64,000 nucleotides of DNA. It comes from Phanerodontia chrysosporium (taxonomy: Eukaryota > Basidiomycota > Agaricomycetes > Polyporales > Phanerochaetaceae). This document shows, piece after piece, positions 19,240 through 32,099 of this stretch; the first letter of the stretch is position 1, and the number at the start of each line of letters is the position of its first letter. The stretch lies in the NCBI GenBank assembly GCA_001910725.1, contig MJGA01000006.1, forward strand, positions 62,001 through 126,000, in the 5' to 3' direction. The notes under the pieces are model-generated. The model did no database searches. It had not been told where the DNA came from and worked only from the letters and a program-made list of their open reading frames with translations. A program made the position numbers and the translations under genes.

Positions 19240-22200
19240 ATGTATGGCCTCCACTTCGATATAAGGGGCCCCGCAGGATGGACTGCAGCTCACCACCAAC
19301 TCTCAAACATTGCACGGCGCGCCATGGCATCCAACCCTGCATTATCCGCCGTAGACGCGTCCCTCTTCCGTCGCTTTGGCTTTGGCCGACGCGAAGAGCC
19401 GCCTTTCGGCTGCGTACACCATGCATTCGAGCACCACGCACGCAGGGATCCCAGCGCGGTAGCGACCGAACACCTAGGGCATTCCATCACCTATGGCGAG
19501 CTCAATCGCAGGGCGAATGCGCTGGCTCATCGCCTCCGAGCTATGGGCGTCCGCCCTGGCGCACGTGTATGCCTTCTCGTCCAGCGGTCAATACCCATGG
19601 TCGTCGGCATCATGGCCATCCTCAAAGCGGGCGGAGCCTACGTTCCCCTAGACGGAGGCATTGTTACTGACTCTACCCTCGCATTCGTGCTGCAAAATGC
19701 GAAGTGTGCTCTTGCCCTAACTCTCACCGACTATGCCCACCGCGTTGCTGACTTTCCACATATCAATCTCGATGAAGAGATGGAGTCTGAGGGTGCGGAT
19801 TGTCCAGACGTTGAAGATCTGTCCTCTCCAGACGATTCCTGCTACATTATCTACACCTCTGGTAAGCCTCGATCCAGGCTCTGAACTTATGCGTCACTTA
19901 CTTGAGTAACTCGTCTAGGCACAACAGGCACACCAAAGGGAGTGGAGGTTATGCATCGCAATGTAACCAATTGTGCGTATTTTGGTCCCAGTAAAGATGC
20001 CCAGGTCTGATATCGCGGACAGTGGTATGCCTAGCACCAGGAAATGTAGAAATGGCACCTAGTCGTCGTGTCGCCCAGCTTCTCAACATTGCCTTCGACA
20101 TGGCAGCATGGGTAGGTTTGGTCATCGATCGAAATGCACATACCGTGACATCGATGGTTTTACAGGAAACTCTCGGCAGTCTCAGCAATGGAGCTACCCT
20201 TTGCATCCGCGGCAAGAGCTCTAAAGAGTGGCAAGAAGTACTTCGCAAGGTCGACATCGTTATAGGTCAGTGCATTCCTTCCATGACAGGAGCCATAGCT
20301 GATGATCATTACTCTTACAGCCACACCGAGTATAATTGGTACGAGAGCCACCCGAAGTTGCTCGGACATCTAGCTTATTCTGGAACAACAATAGCACGTT
20401 ACCATCCTGCGGACTACCCCAATATCAAAGTTCTCGCCACTGCTGGCGAACCATGCCCACAACGTGAGTGTGCGTGCAGTGCCACATAACCTTGCGGCTA
20501 ACGCGTTTCAACAGCGCTTGCCGACCGCTGGGCATCGGTCGCTCACTATTACAACAGCTGCGGTCCGACAGAGGTAAAATTGCACAGTTGATGCTAGTCA
20601 TTGGAGTCACACTGACGGGCAGCTCATAGATCACGATTGTAAACACCGTTCAGCTTCACAAGGTCGGAGAGCCTGTTTCGATAGGCTCCCCGACTCCTAA
20701 CAACAATGTCTACATCCTGGACGAAAACCTCGATCCGGTCCCCATCGGTCAGCCCGGTGTCATGTGGGCCGGCGGCGGAGGTATCACTCGAGGATATGTC
20801 GATTTGCCCGACAAGACCGCCGAGCGGTACAAGCTCGATCCGTTCGCCAACGACGGGTAAGGTACAATGTGACTGAGCGGTCATTGGTCGCTGATCAGGC
20901 CCATAGAAGCTTCATGTTCAACACTGGAGATCTCGGCAGATGGCGCCTAGACGGGACTCTTGAGCACCTGGGGCGGGTAGACGACCAGGTCAAGATCAAG
21001 GTGAGCACGCGGGATGCACTGCGAGAAAGCCTATCTGATCCCGCATGACAGGGGTTCCGCGTAGAACTGGATGGCGTTTCTGCTGCGATGCAGGTACGCA
21101 GAGCTTTCGGGGACGCCGCTCGCCATGCTGACGGCATCGCCAGACTTGCCCGCTTGTCAAGGACGCCGTCGCACTGCTCATTGAGGGCGAGCTATGGGGC
21201 TTCGTGACGCCGGCTGATGTTGACGTCGACGCTGTCACCGAAGCGACCAAGAAGGTACAGCCATACTACGCGGTGCCCACCCGCTGGTTTGCGCTTGATG
21301 AGCTTCCACATACGGCGTAAGCAGACCCTGCTGCAGCGGAAACTCTAAACTTACGCTTATCGGTAGCAATGGCAAGATAGACAAACGCGCCCTCAAAGCG
21401 GCCGCACTTGCCCCGACAAGTCCCGTTATCGAAGAGAAGATTGTCGAGACGCCCTCCACGGCATCTTCCTCCACCGAGCAGGTATCGACCGTCGACGCTG
21501 CCTTCTACGGCCAGAGCCTTTACAGCAACGACACCCAGAAGACAGTCAGCGTCCCCTCCCTCCACCACCCGTCTACCACAGCGATGTCTCCATCTCCGAG
21601 AAGAAGCTCGCGTACGAGCAACTCCCTACCCTCGAGAAGACGGGCAACGAGTGGGACGGCTACGAGGACGACCCGATTCCCGACAAGACCCAGGGCAAGT
21701 TCATGCGCAACCTGCGGCACCAAGTCTTCTCGCTGTACCGCCGGCTCTTCGGTATCGTGTTCGTCACAAACATGGCCGTGCTGGTGGCGACCTTCGCGCG
21801 ATCCGGGGAGCGGACGCCCAGTACCTTGGGCAGATCGTCGTGGCCAACCTCTTCTGCGCGATCCTGATGCGCCAGGACTATGTCATCAACGCGTTCTTCA
21901 CCGTGGCGTGCGCCGTGCCTATCTCGTACGTTGTCCTGGGTCTGCCCAGTTACCATACGCTCGGGACTGACGCTGTCGCAGGTGGCCGCTGTTTATCCGC
22001 AGGACGTGCGCCCGTGTCTATCACATCGGCGGTCGTAAGTGAAGCCGTCTGCTTTGGATCGTACCCTCGCTGACCTAGAATCACAGTCCACTCTGGGTGT
22101 GCGATCAGCGGCCTGGCATGGCTGATTGCCTTCACTGTTCAAGCGACAAAGGAGCTGCTGGAGAAGGGCAAGGTATGCTGTCATCTGGACATCAATGAGG

Positions 22201-23232
22201 CCTACAAATGAACACAAGTCTAGACTTCTGTCGCGACGGTCGCGATCACTTACTTCATTCTGACCCTTCTCGTTGGCATCGTCCTCTTCGCGTACCCGAA
22301 AAACCGGAGCGTTCACCACGATGCATTCGAGAAGACCCACCGCTTCCTCGGATGGACCGCGACTGCTCTTGTCTGGTGCCAAGTCGTTCTCCTCACGAAT
22401 GACTACAAGCGGCCAGACCAGACTCTTGGCAACGCCCTCGTTCGCTCGGCGCCCTTCTGGCTCGTCTTGGTCATGACATGTTCCATCATCCTGCCCTGGA
22501 TCCGATTGCGGAAGGTCAACGTCAGGTCTGTCGTCATGTCCAAGCATGCAGTGCAGATGCATTTCGACTATGGTTTGTCTCTTATTCGCTTCCCCGTTGG
22601 ACCTATGCTTACCAGGCACGCAGTCACGCCCAAGTCCGGCCACTTTGTACGCCTGTCTGAGTCTCCACTTATGGAGTGGCACGGTTTTGCGTGCATCCCT
22701 GTGCCAAACGAGAAGGGCTTCTCGCTTGTGGTCTCGCGCGCCGGCGACTGGACGAGCGACAAGATTGCGAACCCTCCCTCGAAGCTCTGGGTGCGTGGTG
22801 TGCCGTGCTACGGCGTGCTGCGCATCACGCCTCTCTTCCGCCGCGTCGTCTTCGTCGCAACGGGAAGCGGCATCGGGCCCTGCGCGCCCTGCATCTTCGA
22901 GCAGCGCCGCCCCATCAAGCTCCTCTGGACATCACCCGATGTACGCCAGACTTTCGGCGACGAGTTTGTTGACAAGATTCTGGCGCACTCGCCCGGCGCT
23001 GTCATTTATGGTGTGTCCCTCTCCAGCTGCCCTGCGAGCTCAATACTCATGACTCGGTGCAGACACTCGCAAGCATGGCAAGCCTGATATGGTCAAGCTG
23101 ACGTACCGACTCGTGAAGGAGTTCAATGCCGAAGCTGTCTGTATCATCTCGAACCAAAAGCTCACCCAGAAGGTGGTATATGGAATGACGAGCAGGGGTA
23201 TCCCCGCCTTCGGCGCCATCTGGGACTCGTAA
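19240..23232 (+). CDS. NRPS-like adenylation domain fused to ferric-reductase-like membrane oxidoreductase
   Basis: Adenylation domain: A1/A2 region [32 protein letters not shown]3 [14 protein letters not shown] across an intron at 19862-19918, A5 NSCGPTE, A7/A8 TGDLGRW and [16 protein letters not shown], and A10 NGKIDKR at about 21370. No LGGxS carrier motif follows. After a Ser/Thr-rich linker comes a multi-helix region with HIGGLHSG and HRFLGW, then an FNR-like C-terminus ([30 protein letters not shown]) ending at 23232. The enzyme probably activates a carboxylic acid at the membrane and passes it to a reductase module; the substrate is unknown. Conserved reading slips by one base at CCCC 21553-21556 and GGGG 21805-21808. 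The 5' end may lie further upstream; MASNP at 19324 is another possible start. Confidence 0.85.
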
Positions 23233-23533
23233 AAATATTCCTCGGACATGAGAAGACAAGAGAATTGGCCTCTGCGCGAACAATATGGAATACGTATGTT
23301 ATGCCGTGGCTTGTGTACCGTATTTAGATGCTATCTTTAACGTAACAGACGGACATAATGAATGCACATTTGTACAATTCCCAATTCTACAGTGCGAAAT
23401 GTCGCGAAAACTCTGTCGAGCTGGTGCTGACACCATTCGACACGGTCTCGCGGTATTGATTGCAATCTCCCACGCCACGAAGGCTGCGCGCCTTTCTCAC
23501 GAGCCTCTTTCCTCCTGCCACCATCTCTCCGAC

Positions 23534-25083
23534 ATGCACTACGCCTTCGACAACGTTCGTCTAGTTCCACACCCAACTGCCAGAACGCAAGCAACGGCAA
23601 GCGTCGATCTCGAGCCTGGTTCGACCGTTCTTACCACGTCAGCACTTGCGACCGCGTTGATTCCCTCGGAGAAAGGACGACGATGCGACTACTGTCACGT
23701 CGCGCCGATTGAGGGCCAGAAACTCTTCAAGTGCACCGGCTGCGCAGCGTTCTGGTACTGTGGAACTTCTTGTGCGGATAGTTCGCCTTAGGTTCTCGGA
23801 TCCCTGTCACCCATGTGCTTCGCCAGGCCAGACCAAGCAGTGGAACGCGCATCATCGGAAGATCTGCAAGCACTACAACCGCTATGTCGCATCTCCGGAG
23901 TACCATGCCATTCCTGCCGAGCAGCAAGCCGACGCGGTCATGCTGTCTCAGTTGCTCCTCGAGGTGTTTCCGAAAGACGAATTCGATATAGAGGCCGCGA
24001 GACAGCGCTCGGACGCTGTCGCGCAGTTTTTCGACCTCCTCAAGGGCCCTTTGGGCAACGGCGCCGTGCACGTACCCCTGTGCCGGCCGTCCAGCGCGGC
24101 ATCGGCTCCTCAGCGCGTCGTAGAAGAGGTTTTTGCGCGCTTTGGGAACAACAATTTCATCGTCCATTCGCACTTGAACGCGTATGCACATGGTGTCTTC
24201 CCGCTCGCGAGCCGCGTGTTCAACCATTCATGCGTGCCGAACTGTATCCCCAAATACATCATCACGCCGGCGGAGGTGGTAAAGATGGAGATTGTCGCGT
24301 TGCGACATATTGGCCCTGGCGAGGAGGTGAGTACCATACCAAGTGGGGATAGCTTTGTCATGCTCATGTCTCGCTATGTGCCCTGCTGCAGCTTACCATT
24401 CCATATCTCGACCCCGCGTTACCGTTCGATATCAGACAACGAGCCCTGCAGGAAAGCTATGGGTTTACGTGCAACTGCACCCTCTGCAATTTCCAAAGGG
24501 TCGCAAGCCCGATCCCGCCACTCCATCCGAGCCGGGGTCGCTGAGCGCGCTCGAGGACCGTCTCTGCGCCTTTGCTGCAGCACATGTGCTGCAGCTCGAC
24601 CCTTCGGCTCCGCCACCTGTCAATACGGGTGCAAATGCGTTCAACAGTCTGCCTAGGGAACTGCTGCCGCTCCTTAACGCGGACTACCTTCCAATGCTAT
24701 CGGAGGTGTTCAGTCGGACGTCACATGAGGGACCCTACAATCAAGCCTTGTCTGTGGGCCGCGTGCTGCTTGCGCTCTACGCAGTGCTCTATCCCTGTAA
24801 CTATCCTCAGATAGGTACGTCCCTGCCAAGCCGATCGCGAACGTTCTGACAGAGTTCCTCCAGGGCTGCATGCTCTGGAACTGACGAAGACGGCGTGGAA
24901 CGGGATTATAACTGAGGAGCGATCCGGGGCAACGCCGAATGGAGCCACGGTGATACGCCTGGAGGACAGCGCGCGCCATTACCTCTCTATCGCCTCGCGT
25001 GTCCTCGAAGTGTACGGCCCGGAGGGGACACTGGCGGTCCCCTGGAGGAGCTTCGCGTCATGCGGTCCCTGCTCGCGGCGTAG
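23534..25083 (+). CDS. SET and MYND domain protein (SMYD-like)
   Basis: Starts MHYAFDNVRLVPHP. A MYND zinc finger follows at about residues 55-95: CDYCHVAP, CTGCAAFWYCGTSC, then after an intron QTKQWNAHHRKIC. The SET portion has the catalytic-core motif SRVFNHSCVPNC at about 24215 and GEELTIPY across an intron at about 24327. A post-SET cysteine cluster GFTCNCTLC follows, then a helical C-terminal domain. This is the layout of SMYD lysine methyltransferases, which act on histones or cytosolic proteins. Near the GGGG at 25024-25027 the likely C-terminal reading (LEELRVMRSLLAA, stop at 25081) is one base out of frame. Reading without that shift gives a longer basic tail. Confidence 0.85.
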
Positions 25084-26102
25084 CACAAGGGACCCGGCGG
25101 CGGAGAAGCGTGCAGCACGGCATTAGAGTAGACGCGGCCTGGGGCCGCACGATGGGCGCCGATCTTTCCCCGCCTCCAGAATCTATGCTCTCTGACGTGC
25201 AGACAATGGCACGCAATGACTACCGATCAAAAAGGTTCCGTGTATGAGGGTAGAACCCCGAGAACACACTGTCCCATGTGGTTGGGTCACCCGTGGCCTG
25301 GGGTATCCGCACCTGAGACATCCGCGACCGTGGACCATGCACTGCAGGTGCGCGACCTGTGCGCGACATATCTAAGACTGGGACTCCCAAAGATGGACGC
25401 TTTGTCGCACGAGCTGCAAGTGGGCGTCGTCCAACATCAGGGCTTGACAAACACTGACGAGAATGGAAGGCGTTACGGTTTAGTCGCGCAGCAGGTCGTT
25501 TCACACATCCTTTCTCACCGCGCTCGTTCGCCCGCCGCGCTCGGGAGAAGACCCGCCATAGCGTGGATTTTAAGTGCGGCATTGCCTAGCATGGGCCACG
25601 GACGCCTTGGCTTCGGCTAGCAGAACGGAGGTAAGGTGGGTATATCGCTAAGCTCGAGGTTTTTCGCTCTACTGAACGCTGCTTCGTCTCGCTAGCGAGG
25701 CTCGCGAACGAGCCAAACGTCCCGCTGGCCTGCATCGAGTTATGCAGTCCAAGCTATATGAGCGCGACCCGCTGGGGCCCGCGTGGAGTGCTCTAGGATC
25801 GCGAAGCCCTGCCTTTTTTTTAGATGGTTATAACCTCCTACCATCGCTACCATCGCAGCTTCCACGGCGGGGTTGTGCTACTGGCCGATTCCCTACGCTG
25901 TCACCCACAGCTTACACTAGCTGACGGGATGGTGCATTGTCAGAGATCGAGCTCTTACCACTACCATCGGCTCTGAGTTTCATTTAAAGTGCGTAGCCGC
26001 TGGACGTCGATTGTCGTTCTTGCCCTCCTGCGCAAGCGACACCCTCTCTGCTACTCTTCTTTCACCATTCCGCTCGTTTCTCCGTCCACACTCTCTTGTG
26101 CC
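25084..26102 (+). other. Intergenic, no gene supported
   Basis: About 1 kb. Frames of 120-134 codons exist on both strands at 25216-25620, but they overlap each other and show no recognisable motif or splice structure. Pyrimidine-rich sequence from about 26040 to 26100 before the next ATG is typical of a fungal core promoter. Confidence 0.5.
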
Positions 26103-27775
26103 ATGTCCACGCGCCACTCCTTTCTTTCCACCACCGGGCTCCTCCGCAGCTCGTCCTCGGCATCCACCGCGAGCTACGCGCCGTCCTTCACCAGCTCGAG
26201 ACCAGCCAATCCTTCATTCTCCTCCCCCGGAAAAAAGGGCAGCCTACATCGACTGCAGAAGCTCAAGAGCTTGACTTTGTCCAAGAAGCACGAGCCCGCC
26301 GCGCCCGAGCCCGAGAAACCCCCTCTACGAGGCGCTGGCGGCGTCATCCCTCTGGGCGCAACGTTCATCGTTGGCATCGGCATCGTCATCTCGCTATTCT
26401 TCATCGGCGCACTCTCGTTCGCGTTCATAGGATCTGAGGATGAGCCAGTCTTCCAGAAGAGATTAGATACACTAGCTGCGACAAGTCCAGGGGTGAGTCT
26501 CCATGAGAGTTTGGTGACTTTTCGTTTGTTGAACTTGTGAGTTACAGCTGGTTTTGATCGCTGACAACGTAGACATCGATATTGATGAACCAGCGGTGAC
26601 GCTACGATGGTCCGTTCTCGCATGTGGTAGCAACTTCACACTTCCTGGCTCGGAGGTACGCACGGAAGTTCGTCTTGTGGAATCCGAATGTTCCTCTACA
26701 CATATATGTGGATAGGTCAGGAGATTCATACTGCTACCTGCCTTCGTAGGGTTGACTCTAGTGCAGTGCAGAAAGTCCTGAATTCGTGTACGACCCTGTG
26801 CAACTGCCTTTTACGACAAACACCGGTCGTCGGCTCGGGTGTGTAGCCTTTTTGTCAAGTGTAGCTAAGTCGTCTGACCAGAAACCTACGTAGTATTCAA
26901 AATATTTATCAGTTCGACAGCGACCATGTCCTCGACGTCCACGAAGCTCGGCTTTACCCCTTTGACACATATCGGCTTACCACGACTCTCCGCGCGGTAG
27001 CATCCGCCACGAACGAAAGCATCCCAATCAACCGTTTGCTCAGTATCACAGACACCTCTTCGTTCATCGTAGTCCCCACTGATTCTGCAAGCTACATCAC
27101 CCCGGCTGCGAGCACAGAGAAACTCCCTAGCTACGACCTCGAGCTATTCATCGCGCGTCCCGGCGAGGCGCGGTTCTTTGCTTTAATGCTCTTTGGCGTG
27201 AACTGGATGCTCTCACACGCGACAGTGTGCTTCGTTGCGATCGCGTGGAAGAGCGAGGGCAGCGTAAGCGTCTTGACGTACCTTGCCCTGTCCCTCGGGG
27301 TCATGCTTGTCATCCCCGGAATGCGGAATGTGATGCCTGACGCACCAGGCTACGACGGTGAGCGACCTGCTCCTGCCACCTACACCTAATGCTCATGCTT
27401 TCCGTAGGCGTCCTCATCGACCAGATCGGCTTCTTCGCGCAGATGCTACTCTCCGGCATCTCGACCATCACACTGCTCGCGACACTCGCCGTGCGCGAGC
27501 TGCGCCGCTTCGAGGAGAGCAGGCCGAAGGAGGACTTCGTGAAGGAGCGGCCCGCGCCGATCTCCAAGGGCCTGCACCGGCTGCGCGGCTCGACGACGTC
27601 GATCGACCTCCGCACGCTCCGGCGGCCGTTCGCCCCGACCGTACAGCCACCCACGCCTATACGCGAAGAGGGCGTGTCGTTTGCCGATGTGGATCCGTTT
27701 GCGGGGACGCCATCCAGGAAGCCGACGGGCACGTCGGGCTGGGGTGCGCTTGGGCCGAATACCGCGGTCGGGTGA
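26103..27775 (+). CDS. Multi-pass membrane protein, DUF4436-like
   Basis: A Ser-rich basic N-terminus (MSTRHSFLSTTGLLRSSSS) is followed by a first membrane helix around IPLGATFIVGIGIVISLFFIGAL. A large loop domain follows, with VLIADNVDIDIDEPAVTLRWSV and YDPVQLPFTTNTGRRLG. Three more helices come after (about 27180-27330 and 27400-27480), then a long soluble C-terminal tail ending NTAVG. The arrangement of one N-terminal helix, an extracytoplasmic domain and three C-terminal helices fits the fungal DUF4436 family, whose function is unknown. Conserved reading CGIPNVPLHIYVD needs one more C at 26684-26685. Other introns join in frame. Confidence 0.7.
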
Positions 27776-28244
27776 GTGCCTTGCTTGTGAGTATATACAT
27801 GTAGGTTGACATTCTCAACAGTGCTTCGTCGACGACAAATCTGCTCAATACGAAGACCCCATTCTCTGAATGGGTCTGATATTCTCCTTGAAAATGTTCC
27901 TCCACCTTTGTATTATCTGTATCTTCTCGAGACTTCTGCTACCCTGGAGTATATTTCGACCTTCCCTTTCCTCTAATGTTTCGAGCTCCTGACCTCTCAT
28001 GCTTTCGATGCAACATTACAGATAGCCTTCTCGCGATCGCTGTACAACACCTCATACCCCCATTGTCGCTTCCCAACACATCATACATTTCTCAGCTGTC
28101 AGCTGTGGATGTACATTGAACTTTACAATCAACATTGTCCCTTTATATAGCACGCCGACGTAAAGCATGGAGTCGTGGGACAGGATTCTGGTGTCCTGCG
28201 GGTAGTGTGCAACGACAAAGACCCATCGTTCAGTCGTCTACAGG

Positions 28245-29309
28245 TCATTCATCGATAGGCTGTCCCTCTCCGGACACCACCTCCAACCACCTTTTGTAAA
28301 CGCTGTATACGGGATAAAGGTCCGTCTCAGGTAAAACGACCAACCGCCGGCGAGTGTTCCTACCTGAACGGCGCAGCGCATACTCGAGACGTGCCCGCAT
28401 GGCTTCGGGCGAGTAGTTGGCATCCTCCTGCGACTCTGGCCACCATGCTGGAGGATCGCGCCGGCACGCTGCAGGCTCTACGACGACGGTCCTCACCGCG
28501 GAGAGCCGCGACACCACCGCCATGTCGAATGCTAGCTTGTCTATCCAAATGTCGATGACACGCACGAGCTGGATATTCAGGGGTGGGATCTCATCGTCCG
28601 GCTGCCGGTGCTTGGCCGAATCAAGGATCATCGAGAGGTAGTGTATCGCCATGGGATCTCGATACAGCCCCGAGAGCTTCAGATGCGTGACACGCGGCGC
28701 AAGGCACCCGAGGCTCAGCCAGCCATCCTCGTCACACGAGGAGGTCGCCAGAACGTGCAGGCGCCGCAGGCTGGGGAAACGCATGTACGCGTCTCCATCG
28801 CAGTGTTCTCGGATACAGTCGATAGTGAGGTCCTGGAGAAGTGGGAAGGTAGGATAGCGGAAGCGTTGGGGATCGAAGCCCATGTAGTCGTGAACGAGGA
28901 CAACGAGAGTCAGTAGGCTGTCCGCGCAGGCTGCGAAGATGCTGTACATCTTCGAGGCTCTGTCGAGCACTCGCTCGCCATTAGGGTGTCCTAGGACCTG
29001 CAACTCGTCCAATAGCAAAGCCCGTGCTCCGTGACGGGCTTCCTCGGTGTCTGGACCAAGTTGCCGCCACGCTGTTGTGAATGAGATGAAGAGATGGCGT
29101 ATCGTAGGTGGAGTATCGAATGCCGCGATTCTCTTCGCAAAGGCGGAGATGTTACGTGTGCCAATAAGCGAAACAGAGTTGTAACGCACGGGCTCGACAA
29201 TGGCCTTCATCGTGCGAGAGACAAGGGACAGTGCACAGCCAGTGCGTCCACCATCAGTGCAAGCATCCGCGACGATCTGCGACCACAATTCGACAGGGAC
29301 AGGACCCAT
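28245..29309 (-). CDS. F-box-like protein, family copy A
   Basis: Intronless, 354 codons. The N-terminus MGPVPVELWSQIVADACTDGGRTGCALSLVS is an F-box-like helix bundle shared with the copies at 32100 and 33494. The rest is a diverged leucine-rich region with repeated LRRLHV and THLKLSG motifs. It is divergent from the transporter gene at 29652, with a 342-nt shared upstream region. A role as substrate adaptor of an SCF ubiquitin ligase is inferred from the F-box-like start and LRR-like body; there is no direct evidence. Confidence 0.75.
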   Translation of the reverse strand: MGPVPVELWSQIVADACTDGGRTGCALSLVSRTMKAIVEPVRYNSVSLIGTRNISAFAKRIAAFDTPPTIRHLFISFTTAWRQLGPDTEEARHGARALLLDELQVLGHPNGERVLDRASKMYSIFAACADSLLTLVVLVHDYMGFDPQRFRYPTFPLLQDLTIDCIREHCDGDAYMRFPSLRRLHVLATSSCDEDGWLSLGCLAPRVTHLKLSGLYRDPMAIHYLSMILDSAKHRQPDDEIPPLNIQLVRVIDIWIDKLAFDMAVVSRLSAVRTVVVEPAACRRDPPAWWPESQEDANYSPEAMRARLEYALRRSGRNTRRRLVVLPETDLYPVYSVYKRWLEVVSGEGQPIDE

Positions 29310-29651
29310 GTCAGCTTCAAGTCTGTAACGTATCTCGCGTGAGTGTCTTGAGCAGGAACCAAGGGCAGACGATACACAAACCTAGGCTTGTAGAATATGT
29401 TCCAGGACAAGACTGAGAAATAGTCGCTAAGAGACGAGAGCGTGGTTGAGGCACGTGACCATGTGAGGTAAGCAAAATTGACATGGCGGCGCGTAGGGCG
29501 CGAACCAGCCACCCGTCCTCCCAGAATGGCAACCGTAATCAGCAACACCGTCATGAAGTTCACGATTCTTGGCCGGGAAAGCAGATCGAGGTAGTATATA
29601 ATGAATTATGGTCGTTGACGCACTCGACCACCCCCTGCTCCCTCTTCTCAC
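29310..29651. promoter_or_regulatory. Shared region between divergent genes
   Basis: 342 nt between the start codons of the F-box-like gene (minus) and the transporter (plus). No gene fits here. A TATATAA-like stretch at about 29594-29600 could serve the transporter. I see no other clear site. Confidence 0.4.
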
Positions 29652-31728
29652 ATGTCGGACACCGTAAAATACTGGACTTCTTCCGGAACGGCCGTACATG
29701 ATACGAACTCCCCCAGGTGGACGATGTGCCGCGGGCAAGTGAGGAGGATCTCCGGACTTTGCGAGCGAAGGATCCTACCGAAGGTACGCCACACGACCTA
29801 CATACGCTGTAGGCCCATGTTCTCATCCAGCTCGACATATAGCTACCATCAACAAAGAAGAGGTGGTAGTAGAGCAGCTCCAGACGACACCGAAACGGCC
29901 TTACAGCATCTTCACCACTCGCGAGAAATGGACAATTGTGATTATGACGGCAATAGCAGGGCTGTTCAGGTGAGTCTCGCTTGACGCTTTGCGGCAACAG
30001 TCGCTCACTACTGTTGATAGTCCTCTGACCTCGCAAATATATTTCCCTGCGCTACCGACGCTGGTTCAGGTGTTTCACACGTCCACGGAGAACATCAACC
30101 TAACAGTGACGATGTACATGGTGCTGCAGGGCGTAGGTGCGTAGCCGCTCGCTCTTGTGATGTACATGACACTCATTGGTATCTCAGCACCCATGTTCTG
30201 GGGCACACTTGCCGACCGCTGGGGCCGTAGACCGGTGTTCATGGCATGCATGCTCGTGCTGTCACTGTCATGTGTTGGCCTCGCGCTCGTGCCGACCAAT
30301 GCATATTGGCTGCTGATGCTGCTCCGGTGCATCCAGGCCGCAGGCTCTGCAAGCACGATTGCTCTTGGCGCCGGTGTCATCGCAGACATCACTGAGCGGC
30401 ATGAGCGTGGAATGTACTTTGGTGTGTGGAGCCTGGGACCCATGGTAAGTGGAACAAGGGGTCGCGTTTGACAAGGACTCATCTCATGATAGGTCGGACC
30501 CTCTCTTGGCCCAGTGATAGGCGGCGCTCTCTCTCAAGGGTTGGGTTGGAGGTATGCAGAATGAGATTGAGGCTTATAGGATATGGCAGATTGACATTAA
30601 TTTTCTCAGGTCTATCTTTTGGTTTCTGTGCATAGGCTCCTCGATCTGCTTTGTCGTCATGCTGCTGTTGGTACTTCTCGCTCGACATTATACGTCAACG
30701 TGACTGACCACAATGCAGCATCCTGCCAGAAACGTTGCGCGCCCTTGTTGGCGACGGAAGTATTGTGCCACCGCGCATTTATCGCCCACTGCTTCCCATC
30801 ATCGGTCGCGACAGAGTCGGTACCTCTTCAGAAATGGTTGATCGTCCGCCGAAGGCCAAGATCCAAAACCCATTCCGGATCCTCCTGCTACCGGATGTGC
30901 TCATCCTGCTTTTCTTCAGCGGCATCCAAAACGCGCTCTTCTACGCGGTTACCGCCTCGACATCAACGCTGTTTGCATCAACTTATACATACCTGTCCGA
31001 GACGAACATCGGGCTGTGCTTCCTTGCGCTCGGCGGCGGCATGCTTGTCGGCAGCTGGGTCAACGGGAAGGTGCTCGACGCAGAGTACCGCCGCGTGCGC
31101 CGCACCCTCGAAAACCGTGCGCAAGCGGATTCTGAGCATGCGGGAGTGCGCCCCGAGGACGTCGTGAAGGAGGAGACCTTTCCCATTGAATACGCACGCT
31201 GCCGCCTGCAGCCGCTGTATATGGTCGTCTACCTTGCTTGCGCAGTCGGTTACGGCTGGGCTTTGCAAGCAAAGGTGAACATCGGCGTGCCGCTCGTGCT
31301 GCAGATAATATGTGAGTCCTTCCATGTTGTTTTCTGGGGTTTCCACCAACGCTGTTGCAGTTGGTTACGCCATCATCTGTGTTATGAACACGACCCAAAC
31401 GCTCACAGTCGACCTCGTCCCGAACCAAGGCTCGTCCGTCAGTGCATGCGTGAGTCTCTCTCTCGCGTCGCGCACTCACCTGCTGACTCCTCTGCAGAAC
31501 AACCTGATGCGTTGCGGCCTCGGCGCTGTCACGGTCTCTGTACTTGACCCTATGATCAAGGCCATGGGCATAGGCTGGACATTCGTCCTGCTCTCGGGCC
31601 TATGTGTTCTCGTATCGCCGCTCTTGTTCGTCATCATGTTCATCGGCCCCAAGTTCCGTGCAAAGCGCAGGGCTCGCCAGGTAGAGAAGGAAGCCGAGAA
31701 GCAGCCTGAGGCTGAGATGACGCGATAG
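29652..31728 (+). CDS. MFS transporter, DHA1-type drug:H+ antiporter
   Basis: Exon 1 is only ATG TCG GAC ACC. A 53-nt intron joins it to VDDVPRASEEDLRTLRAKDPTE, and a third exon starts ATINKEEVVVEQ. Twelve predicted membrane helices follow. Motif A is GTLADRWGRRPVF at about 30205, and the motif C region is near LGPMVGPSLGPVIGGAL. The PLTSQIYFPALPTL segment after helix 1 is typical of the DHA1 (QDR/TPO-like) branch, which exports drugs, polyamines or organic acids at the plasma membrane. A central cytoplasmic loop is at about 31080-31190. It ends in a basic/acidic tail EAEMTR. All introns keep frame. Substrate cannot be told from sequence. Confidence 0.88.
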
Positions 31729-32099
31729 TCAGGTCTTACACCTGATTTGCGGAAATAGAGTAATACTACTAGCACTCATACTTTATAATACAGGCAGCCC
31801 CACCTAGTGTAATATAATCACAGGCTACGGCGAACATTGATCATGTAGAATGCTGGCAGTCTACAACTGCTGTATCCCCGGGTTGTCTGGGACTCGCGTG
31901 GTATCCACGCGAGTCACGTCAATGTCTCCATGACTCCAACACAGCGCTTTTCAAGATGAATTCGACCATCGCCACAGCTTGAGCCCATTCTAGTTTCAAG
32001 CTGCATTGTGTCCGAGCCACAGCATGTAGGTCGTATTCGTAATCTTTTTATTCTATCCACAATCTGAGAAATTTTCGTAGATCTCGGCGTATCCACTCA

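Noticed and set aside
25216..25620. Plus-strand frame of 134 codons downstream of the SMYD gene
   Set aside because: Matched by an equally long minus-strand frame; no motif or homology that I recognise.
19240..31728. A secondary-metabolite cluster (adenylation gene, SMYD methyltransferase, transporter)
   Set aside because: The genes are interleaved with unrelated families, the P450s are 30-40 kb away next to housekeeping genes, and no cluster regulator or carrier-bearing synthase is visible.
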